Source: Chlamydomonas reinhardtii
Lineage: Eukaryota; Chlorophyta; Chlorophyceae; Chlamydomonadales; Chlamydomonadaceae
DNA length: 64,000 bases
Direction of reading: 5' to 3'
Assembly (NCBI RefSeq): GCF_000002595.2
Contig: NC_057019.1
Location: 667,997-731,996, forward strand
In this document: piece by piece, positions 55,168-64,000 of the stretch
Layout: each line of letters starts with the position of its first letter
Position numbering within the stretch: position 1 is the stretch's first letter
Program-made: the position numbers and the translations under genes
The notes under the pieces: model-generated
What the model saw: only the letters and a program-made list of their open reading frames with translations
What the model was told of the DNA's origin: nothing
The model's database searches: none

Positions 55168-56805
55168 CCCTACCGTTCCAGCCCCTATTAAACCGATCGG
55201 TATGGGGGCGGTAACCGGGTGGTAACCCTGATAAACCGATGGTCAGCGTCGGTCAGCATCGGTTAGGATCGGTAGGGGTTGGCCGCACGGTAAAACATTG
55301 GTAAACATTGGTAAAATGGTCACTTCCTGGTAACCCATCGGTAATTGGCTCCTGCCCAGCCCTTGTCCAGGCTCACTCAGCCCCCACCCAGATGCCGCCC
55401 AGGCCCGCCCAGCTGCCGCCCAGGGCCGCCCAGCTGCCGCCCAGGCCCGCCCAGCTGCCACCCAGGCCCGCCCAGCCTGGCCAGGGCCTGCTCCCAGCGT
55501 AGATGCGTGCAGCTCTGGCCGCGGCCGTGCCTTCGGCCATGGCTGGGGGTGTTATGCTAGCAGACCACACTGGGGCGGAACTGTCAGCGGCTCCCTATTG
55601 GTCACCCGGCTGGCTGGACTGCCGCCACACCTCCAACATTGTGTTTAGCAACGGTGAGTGTCCGCATCACCAGTGGGCATACACACCGAAACACATACAG
55701 GCCCGCTTCATGAGATAGGTCCGGTGCACTACCAAGCACTCTGTTCTTGGCCGGCAGCCTTGCATTGGCATTGGCACCTTGCGGCAGGAGTGCAGGGTGT
55801 GTTCACATGTGTGCACGCGTGCATGCAGGTGCAGCCAGTGGAGGCAGAACTACAGGAGCTAGCATGACACGAGCTGTCCGGCACTAGAGTTGGAGACGGG
55901 CGCGGTGGCACCAGTGGCGGCTGCTGTGGAGGCGGGTGATGTGCCGACTGCAGTGGAGGCGGGTGTCAAGGTGGTGGGAGACGTCATGCCCAGCAGACAC
56001 GCCAGTGGTTGTTGTTGCACGTTTGACACATTCATACCATTCAGACATCATATGCCAGGCTTGGGTTAATGGCACAGACGTAATATAGTGTTGTAGACAG
56101 TGGCAGACCGGGAGAGTAAGACTGTGGTGGGCTTTGAATGCACGGAGACTCAGCTGGAGAGTGCCAAGGAGTAGGTGTTGTTGGTGAGTTGGACTGGGAA
56201 CACAAGGCAGGTGACCTCCTCGCTGCCCTGCCGCCGTTGGTCTCTTGGGCACGAGGTGAAGTACATTGATGCAGTCAGTGGAATGCAGTAGTACTGGTGC
56301 GTGGGGGCAGTTGACATGGGTTGTCACTTCGTACAAAATGCAGCAGGCGGCTGATTGTGTGATCACTGCTAGGGCGGGGCTTGTATATCAAGGCGGCATC
56401 ATGTAAAGGAGACACTTTACAGGCCACAATGAACAACCCTAAACCCAGGCTGGCAGGCGGGCTGGGCGGGGGCTGGGCGGCATGCAGCTGGGCGGGGGCT
56501 GTGCGGGCCTGGGCGGGGGCTGGGCGGGCCTGGGAGGGGGCTGGGCGGCAGGCGGCAGCTGGGCGGGCCTGGGCCGCAGCACGGTAACCAAGCGGTCACT
56601 GCAAGGTAACCAGTTGGTCCGACATTGGTGACCACGCGGTCTGTTAACCGCTGGTAACCAGTGAGGCGGTCTATTAACCGTCGGTTAGCGGCCTGAAGCC
56701 CAAATAAACCGATGGTAACGAGTGCCAAACCGGCCATTCCTCCCGGGATAACCGCTGGGTAACCAGCGATTAACCGATGGTTTAATAGGGGCTGGAACGG
56801 TAGGG
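55168..56805. mobile_element. Non-autonomous DNA transposon with inverted ends
   Basis: The left end CCCTACCGTTCCAGCCCCTA (55,168) and the right end, its exact reverse complement finishing at 56,805, frame 1,638 bp. The pairing runs about 30 bases (through TTAAACC). Inside both ends the sequence is dense in ACCGATGGT, GGTAACC and TTAACCG, then in CCCAGCTGCCGCCCAGGCCC-type units (left) and their complements (right). No transposase is visible, and flanks show no certain target duplication (CGTGCTTG versus TTCACGTG). Confidence 0.85.
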
Positions 56806-57532
56806 TTCACGTGACGTCCCCTCACCCCATCTGCTTCTGCCTTTCTCTCGCCCCCGCATGTCATGCTGGGGATTCTTTTGCACCCAGTGTCTTCTCAATT
56901 GGGTTGGGGCCCAGTGCAGCGGCTGCTGCAGCAACCTGTAGCCGCAATTTCCACTTGAGTCGACCCATAACTACGGTAATAAGGATGCAAGCGGCGCCGC
57001 CCCCCGTTCGCACTATACCAGGATCAAACCTGCTTCATAAAACACTCTTTAGTAACCCTAACCGCGGGCTTCTACCGCGGGGTGCGGCTCCGTTTCTGCC
57101 GCAAACGGCCGCAACCAGGGGCAACCACGGGGCAACGTGCCACAGCTCCCCTTAGTCATATGCGTTGTTACGGTTCACCTTGGCGCGCGTAGACATCGCC
57201 TGTTGTCTAATCCCATCAAGCGTCGGCTAATACTTGTTAAAGCCAGCCCAGGGGAGGAGCCAGGCTTTGAGCAGTGTGCGGCCGCTGATGGCATGTGGCC
57301 CCGTTGCGACAGCTCCGTGTGGTCCCGCGCGGTCCTCTTCCATCACGGCGAGCGACTAGCCTGCAGCTTGAATAAAACTGTTTGGCAGTTTGCAGGGCCC
57401 CTTTGGCGCAGCGTCCACGCGTTCACACCGGCCACCCAACCGCTGTGTACGACAGAGGAAGCTTCGCGCATTGGGCTGAACGCGTGTGAACTCGTCATTG
57501 CCGCACACTGCGCAGTTGCGACGCCTTGGGAT

Positions 57533-57545
57533 TGCTATATAGCTC
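57533..57545 (+). promoter_or_regulatory. TATA-like box of the beta-propeller-like gene
   Basis: GCTATATAGCTCC lies about 200 bases before the ATG at 57,742, a suitable distance for transcription starting near 57,565 with a 5' leader of about 175 bases. No other promoter motif is evident. Confidence 0.4.
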
Positions 57546-57741
57546 CTTGCAGGCCACTGCTGCTGGCCAATAGCGACGGCAAGCAACTTGGGCAGCTTAA
57601 ACAGCTACGCATTCCTATTTCTGTATTCAAGTCTCCTTTCAGCCTTCACATCAGGACATCCGTTAACTCTACACATATTGACTATAAAGAAGTCCTGTCG
57701 TTGCCTTGCTCCTCTTAGACCGTGTCGAGACATCATCCACG

Positions 57742-60114
57742 ATGTCTGCGCCACACACCCGGCAAGCACGGACCAGCAAGCCGGCCGCGGCATTCGCGCT
57801 GCCTGTACTGGTCACCTTCCTAGCACTCACCACAGCCGCGAGAGCGGCACTGCCCAACTGCGCGCCAGCTGCGTCTTCGGGCTGGGGTAGCAGCTATCAG
57901 GGGCGAGGGACGCTCAACATGCCACCCAATGTCTGGGTCGATCACGTCGGTAGCCGGCCCCCCGGTCCGCTGACTGTGGTCAACGACATTATGTATGTCA
58001 AGGTGCGCCGCGGAGAGCACCTGCACATGCTGCGCGCTTTGCTGCCGACCTCTGGCCCTCGTGCCTTGTGTCTATTCACCCCGCGCCCGTGCCCTTGCTT
58101 GACACGCACACTACACAGGTGCGCAGCCACCACCTGCCCGGCTGGGGCGCGGCGGGCCTTCAAGTCCTCAACATCTCCTCCGGCACCTGGCTAGGCACGC
58201 TGTGGCCTCCAACATACAATTCAATGCTCACCGTACACTACGCGACGCCATCCGTCGTGTTGCGTGTGTTGGAGGCCGAGGGCCCCCGGAACCGCCACGC
58301 TGCTTTCTTCTCCACCCGCGCTGGCAACGGCAGCACGCTCCTTCACGCCGCCCTGTTCGGCACGACTGCACCAGTCCTTGGCGGCATTATAACAAACAAC
58401 AACGGCTCTGACACCTTGAATGATGCCCCGGCTGGAAACCCCACGCTTGGCTTCGCCTGGGTCACGGCAATGCCGCCGGTTGCGGCAGCGAACACAACAA
58501 GCACGGGCGAGTTTCTGACAGACCCGGCGTTGTTTGACTCGCTGACGCCCGGCGAACCTCGGCAGCCTGATCAGCTGGGCTTCCTTGCGTTGACCGGCGG
58601 CCGGGCTCTGTACGTGGTCAACGCCACTGACGGCAGCCTGCTGTACAAACAAGAGTTCGGGAGCCGAGTCCTGGGGCCGGGGCCTGGAAACTTCGCAGTG
58701 CCGCCGGTGAGTATGTGCGCGTGGGTGGGTGGTCGGGTGTTCATCAAGACAGTGCGTGGCTTGGTGCTTGAGGGGATGAAGGCCCATGCAGTCACGTGCT
58801 CAAGTGCGTCCCCCCTTCACGCCACGCCTCCTCACACGCCCTGCTCCCTGCCTCCTCCAGCAACACCCCGCCTCACCTCCCCACCCGCCCAGGTCAATTT
58901 CCGCGGCCTGGCTGTGTTCCCCACCGCCAACAACACCCTCCTGGCCTTCAACCTGGCCACCCGCACACTGGCGTGGGAGGCCGCCTTCCCCGTCTCCGCC
59001 TTCAGCAGCCTGCAGGTAGGCAGGCGACATCACGACAGGTGGCGGGCCGGGAGGGTGGTTTACAACATGTCCACATGTGCTCTTCATGTATGATTGGGCG
59101 GCCTGTGGTGCCACAAGGGTGGCCTGCAGTGCGCGCCTCTTGTCCTTTGCGAACTGCCCGCATCCCTGCCCCACACTCCTGCCCCATGTCCGCCGCGCCC
59201 TCTTGCACTGCCGTACCCAGGTGTCAACAGAGCGGCTGCTTGTGCGGCTGACCAAGCCCTCCACCACACCCGGGTACCCCTACTACTCCGTGTCAGTGGC
59301 CGGCGAGGTCCGCGGCTTCGAGATTGACCCCGCGCTCTCCAGTTTGTCCAGCCCCCGCACCACCAACCCGCTCAGCCCGCTCACACCCGAAGGCATCCAC
59401 TTCACATTCCTGGACGCAAACTGGTCGGCGCCTACTTCGCCCAGCCGGCCGCCGCCGTCGCCCCTCGTTGCCAACGCCCCGTTGCCGCCCACGCCCCCTC
59501 CATCGCCGCCGCCCAACCGGCCGCAGCGCATCGGTATGACTGACCTGGTCACACTGGAATCCCGCAAGCTGACGCTCAACTTCACCATCCGCTACCCGCC
59601 TGTGCCGCCCGCCATTGCGTACGACAGCTGCCGGCTGGTCGTGTACGGCAACGGTTTCGTGTACGAGCCTGCGGCTGGCGAAGATTCCATCTTGACATCC
59701 GTACACGTGATCGACGTGGCGAGCGGCAAGCTTATCTGGTCGAAGAACCTGCCGCGCCTGGATGAATTCGGAGATTCTTTCATACAGCATCCGTACATTG
59801 ATCCGGTGTCTGGATCCATTTACCTTCTCCAGAACGAGATGCTGTGGATTTTTGACCCCACGCCAGACAAGCTGCCGCCGCCGCCGCCATCGCCGCCCAG
59901 CCCCCCTCGGCCGCCGGCACCGCCGCCCGCACCGCCCAGCCCCCCAAGTCCGCCCTCACCGCCTCCCAGCCCACCCGCCCCTCCCTCTCCGCCATCGCCG
60001 CCGCCTGAGCCCGACTATGGTGGTGCCGCCAGCGTTTCTCACGCCAGCGGCCACGTCATGGCCTTGTCCCTGGTTTTGACGGTCTTGCTGTTGCCACTGG
60101 GACTGTTATGGTAG
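57742..60114 (+). CDS. Secreted beta-propeller-like, SPPP-rich protein, 621 aa
   Basis: Exons 57742-58002, 58119-58706, 58893-59015 and 59221-60114 are all in phase 0. Residues ~15-35 form a signal peptide (AAFALPVLVTFLALTTAARA). The body has blade-like repeats such as LALTGGRALYVVNATDGSLL, VFPTANNTLLAFNLATRTLA and TSVHVIDVASGKLIWSKNLP, the pattern of PQQ-type propellers. Two Pro-rich modules (PPPSPLVANAPLPPTPPPSP mid-protein; a longer PPSPPSPPRPPAPPP run at ~541-587) are typical of volvocine extracellular glycoproteins. The last 20 residues (MALSLVLTVLLLPLGLLW) look like a GPI-anchor or membrane signal. It is probably a cell-wall or surface protein; ligand unknown. Confidence 0.85.
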
Positions 60115-61125
60115 TCACATGAACACCCCCAAGACCGTGTGAGTTAGTTGTTTGACTCTTTGCATGCTACTTTATTTGCTGGAGGTGGCGGTGAGGCCGC
60201 AAGCCAGTGCACGCGTGCGTCCATGCATGTTGCAAGATTGCTGCGGTACGTTAACGTTGTGTGGCCCTCTGTGTGGACTGTGCAAGCATGTATATGAGAA
60301 GTCCTGCGGGAGAGCACATATTTCTGCGGCGGATGAAGTGAACACATTCGCAACGCGCTTGCCCGCGCGTTGCGCCTTGCCCTGCATTTCTTGAGTGCGC
60401 TGTCATTTATGAACGTTCATGTCTATAGCCTTAGTCATCATGTGCATGTCCATGCATAGCATGCGTCTCCAAACTAAACACTGTCGCATGCAACTGGCAA
60501 ATCCGGGTGTGCGTGTTTGAAACCCACGAACTCATCGTCAACTACTTGAATTCGGAACTATAAGGCTGACGCTGCGACGCAGCTGGGCGGCATTGTGATG
60601 GCACAGGCCCAGGAGGCGCGCTTTGGCAGGGAGGTGCCGGGCACTACACCGTGCATGTGGTGGTGCCGGAAAAGGCTTCGTGCTGCAGTGGTTACTCTGA
60701 TTGCAATAGTGCTGCAGTTGTTGTGCCGAGTGCAGTAGTGCTGCAGCCCCGTAACACCGTTGTTGGATTGGAGCTGGGAACATTCATTACGGTATGCCAG
60801 GAGGCTGGGCGCATCATCCAGCTAGGTCTGCGCCTCTGAGGTCACTTAGTAAACGGGTCATGTTCCATTGGCGTGCGGTGTCATGCCTGCTGGGTACTTG
60901 CTTGTCCCTTCACAATCCATCATTACACACACGGACGCGCCTGCTGTGACTTGGCACAGCAGCCGTGCATGCAACACCTGATGCCTTTCTGCAACTGCAA
61001 ACATCTTATGTAAAACAGAGCATGTACCTGCGCGCGCTTGCCACCCGCCGCCCACGCACTCTCAGCCGCTCGTGTGCTCCGCTGCCTACCCGTCAGCCTT
61101 CAGGCTACACAAGCCCACGCGTTGC

Positions 61126-61195
<70 letters not shown>

Positions 61196-61408
61196 ATTGC
61201 TATAGCCACAGTCGTAGCCACAGCCACAGCTACTGCCCCGGTCATCACCTCAGCAGCAAGCACGACAAGCCTACCTGTGACTTGTCACGCCGCTCACAGA
61301 CATGACACCGTGCGCACGCGGTTTCTCCAGTCTTGAGCATCTCTAATATACATGTATGTACCGGTACACACACGCACGCGCGCGTGCCCACGCCCAGCAG
61401 CCACTGAT
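60115..61408. other. 3' region and GT microsatellite
   Basis: It holds the 3' untranslated region of the propeller-like gene, with a TGTAA polyadenylation-type signal near 61,007. A (GT)n tract of about 65 bases lies at 61,128-61,194. No gene seen. Confidence 0.6.
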
Positions 61409-63718
61409 CTACAGCTTGTTCTCGTCTTCGAACAGGCGCGCCTCAGGGGCGTCCCGGTACGCGACCTGCATGCGGGGCAGTGGTGCCGTGCGCAGCAGGC
61501 GCAAGGAATGGGGCGGCGCGCGCAAGGCACTTAGGCACAGGAGCACACGGGCATGCATGCATGCATGCGGTGATGGGGCGGCACCACAAGACGACGACGT
61601 GTGGCGCAACTAGCATAGCGGCTTGGGAGCGAGCACACAGACAATGAGGCGCACGGAGGTGCACGGGACGGCGGGCACAGCAGGCAGCACATGATGCTAT
61701 TGATGTTACCAGCATGCAATCCTTGAGAGCCCAGAGCCCAGGCCTGCCCTCACATATACGCCCGCACCTCCTTGAACTTGTCGTTCACGAAGTCGGGCGG
61801 AGTGGTCTCCGCTTGGCGCCGCCCGGGCGACTTGCGTCCGGGGTCGCCTGCGGCAGGACCAGCAGAATGGGGATGCATGCGGCGGCATTGTAAGCGCAGC
61901 TTGCACGCATCCTGGCATCCGCGGTGCGTTTCTGACCGCTTGCGGCATGTGCGTGCGCGCATGTATCGTGAGGTGCCGCCACACGTTTCCAATGCTGCCG
62001 ACCCCACCCACATAGGCCGACGGTTGCCTTCTCTGTTGCGCTCTTCGCACACGCTCCGGCACCCAACATGCCCACACACGCCGCCCCAGCCCCCAACCCC
62101 ACGACCTTCATCTTGCCCACGCCCCCACGTCCCCACACCCCACGTCCCCTCGCCCTCCCCCCCACCCCCCCCACACACACCCGCCGCCATCTCTTCCAGG
62201 CTGTTGCCGGGCGCCGCCGCCTGCAGCGCCTGCTGGTGATGCTGCCGCGCCTGCTGGTTCGCCCGCTCCCGCTGCAATATGTCCTGCGGGTCGCGGCCCA
62301 GGTCCTGGCACGTGGTGGCGTGGCGTGGCCGTGGTGGCGTAAGGGTGTGTGCGTGTGCAAGGGCTGGGCAAGGACTTGGGCCGTTGGGGGGTGAGCAGGT
62401 CATCAGAGGAGGATTGGGGTAGTATGTATGTATGGGGCCGTTGCTCTGGGCCAGCAGGTGCGGAAGGTCGGAAGGACTGCACAGCTGCCAGCAGCGCCAG
62501 CGTGCGGGATTGCTACTGCCCTGCTACTGCCCTGCCACTGCTCAGCCACTGCTATGGCCCACGGCGCCCGCTACAGCGCACACGCACCACACACAGCTGC
62601 ATAGCCCCGCAGCACACGCACAAACAGCACGCGCGCGTATATCTGCCTCAGCGCATGCGCACCTGCCGCATGTGGCGCTCGTCCCTCGCCGCCATGGGCA
62701 CCACCCGGCGGGGTACGTCCACTCCCTCCTCCTGCACGCAGGTAGGGTGCGACGCAGTGGAGGGGGCAGGGGTTGTAGATACCAGCCCAAACTACAGTTG
62801 CCGAACCTAATGCAAAGGTGGGAAAGGTGGTGGCGGCCGCGGCAAGGGGAATGGTGAGGCGTCAGCGAGGATACCAGGTGAGTGGTGTGGGCAACCGGTG
62901 TGGGCGTCTTGGGGCAAGCGGTGCGCGCGAGCTGTTGTGGCGAAGCCAAAGTTCATCTTGCTTGCGCTCAAAGTGCGATCACCATTCATGCCACCAAAGC
63001 AACGAAAGCACGCAGTCGCCGGCGCAAGCTCAGGCGCAGGGACCCGCGGGACCCGCCCGCCCCCCCCCCCCAACTAACGCCTCTGCCTGTAGTGCTCCGC
63101 TCGTTTTCGTTGGTTTTGGTTTAGTTTGGGCTGGTATTTACACCCCCCAGCCAATGCTTTGCCGCAAGGCCTCAAGACGCACCCGCGGCATGGCGGCGGT
63201 GTGCTCCGCCCCGTAGTTGGAGCGGGAGGGCACACCCTCGACGGTGCTGCTTTCCTTGGGCTCCGGCTGCGGCGTCTTGCCGTGGCCTGCGTGCAGCATC
63301 GGCAGCACACAGTAGAGTCACGTGTAGAGTCAGGCAGGCAAGGCACAGGCGCGCGGCAGGCAGCAGCCTTGAGGGCGGCGGGGGCGAGCGAAAAGCAGCG
63401 CGTGTGCACGCACCCCCGGTCATTCTGGCTGGAGCTTTACAGGCTGAGTCCCTGGGTAACGCTGCTGTTGTTAGATGAGCTGGCAATACCGTATGCTGGA
63501 TGGGTTCTGGCTCGAGTGCTTGCGCGCAATAAGAAACTTCTGCTTTGTTTAGGAGATGCGTCACGCTACTCGGCCTGCTCATGTCCCCAAAACCCAAGCA
63601 CGGATCGCGCTGCCCCAGGTGCCTCGCCCCATGGCCGCCCTTCCATTCCACACGCAGGAACAGCTGCGGAATCACGTCGCGACACTGATACTCCATGAGA
63701 ACGGATTCACCACCTCCC
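61409..63718 (-). CDS. Unrecognised charged helical protein (3' exons)
   Basis: Six exons join in phase: 63718-63654, 63286-63183, 62731-62663, 62304-62181, 61847-61768 and 61465-61409. Key parts are GESVLMEYQCRDVIPQLFLR, HGKTPQPEPKESSTVEGVPS, RSNYGAEHTAAMPR, EEGVDVPRRVVPMAARDERH, QDILQRERANQQARQHHQQA, TPPDFVNDKFKE and a C-terminal FEDENKL. It is charged, with a Gln-rich helix, and has no membrane segment. I do not recognise the family; such proteins in this alga are often ciliary or cytoskeletal, which is only a guess. The gene continues upstream, perhaps off the right edge. Confidence 0.65.
62762..62810 (-). repeat. Dispersed repeat family B, copy 4
   Basis: The minus strand reads GGTTCGGCAACTGTAGTTTG then GGCTGGTATCTACAACCCC, 31 bases upstream of the acceptor at 62,731. 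Confidence 0.7.
63111..63148 (+). repeat. Dispersed repeat family B, copy 5
   Basis: TTTTGGTTTAGTTTGGGCTG then GTATTTACACCCCCC. It lies in the same intron as copy 4 but inverted, about 35 bases from the donor at 63,183. Confidence 0.7.
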
Positions 63719-64000
63719 CTGGGAATCACGAAGCCTTGCACGGCATGCACATACGGGGCAAGCGCGCAAGCCAAGACCGCCGCGTGTGGCCTCGCACCTC
63801 GCACTCACGCCTTCGAGTTGCTCCGCTACCCCTGCTCTTCCCCAGCCTACACCCCTAGTGCCACCACGGCACCGCCCAGTCCACCCCACTGCTGCTGCTT
63901 CCCATTTCCGCTGCCCGTCCTCGACCCGCACACCGCATTCCCAAGTTCCCATACGCACGCAACTCACCACCTCCACCCCCACCACCCCACGACATATGAC

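Noticed and set aside
57137-57718. 193-codon plus-strand frame before the beta-propeller-like gene
   Set aside because: Overlaps the TATA-like promoter and leader; no domain, and the signal-peptide start at 57,742 fits better.
61128-61194. GT tract as Z-DNA regulatory element or coding Val/Cys run
   Set aside because: A plain microsatellite in a 3' region; nothing else supports function.
1-64000. CRISPR arrays or bacterial operons
   Set aside because: The tandem repeats lack unique spacers, and gene structure is eukaryotic throughout.

Overview
The window looks like nuclear DNA of a volvocine green alga (Chlamydomonas or a close relative). It is GC-rich, its genes have many short GT-AG introns and Gly/Ala/Ser/Gln homopolymers, one secreted protein carries SPPP hydroxyproline-type modules, and non-coding DNA is full of short repeats. 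Gene models below come from reading splice sites and reading phase by eye; no search was run.

Layout. 1-720 holds a 205-bp satellite and about 930-1960 a 92-bp satellite; 2.0-3.8 kb is repeat-rich with no clear gene. About 3.5-10.98 kb is a fossil Polinton-like virus (PLV) element on the minus strand: two capsid-like genes, two virion-type proteins, an A32/FtsK-HerA packaging ATPase region and small accessory genes, separated by strong GC hairpins. Directly beside it, 10.98-14.32 kb is an element with roughly 0.6-kb inverted arms around one 155-aa gene. It shares a hairpin sequence and GCATGCG-rich DNA with the PLV, so the two may form one composite insertion.

Host genes follow. On the minus strand are a CRAL-TRIO/BCH-like protein (16.0-17.9 kb) and a membrane-anchored TPR protein with bacterial-type family motifs (19.0-25.5 kb). 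Next come the last two exons of a Fanzor-type (TnpB-like, RNA-guided nuclease) gene at 26.3-26.9 kb and a 1,634-aa MYND-finger protein (27.8-32.9 kb). A second copy of the Fanzor 3' end lies at 33.6-34.0 kb. On the plus strand, 35.1-38.6 kb encodes a SAM-like domain joined to a Crinkler-type kinase-like domain. On the minus strand, 40.85-42.76 kb encodes a selenoprotein U/PRXL2-type peroxiredoxin-like protein, with an in-frame TGA placed as selenocysteine. A small TPR protein (44.0-45.3 kb) and a very low-complexity Gln/Gly/Ala-rich protein (47.2-51.8 kb) follow. A non-autonomous DNA transposon with inverted ends occupies 55.17-56.81 kb. The plus strand then encodes a secreted beta-propeller-like, SPPP-rich protein (57.7-60.1 kb). 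The right edge carries the 3' exons of an unrecognised charged protein (61.4-63.7 kb, minus).

The host genes look independent of one another. The most notable points are the Fanzor 3' end duplicated with a conserved, foldable 3' flank (a candidate guide-RNA scaffold and element end), the selenocysteine codon hidden at an exon end, the PLV fossil with its neighbour, and two short repeat families that keep turning up within tens of bases of splice sites.
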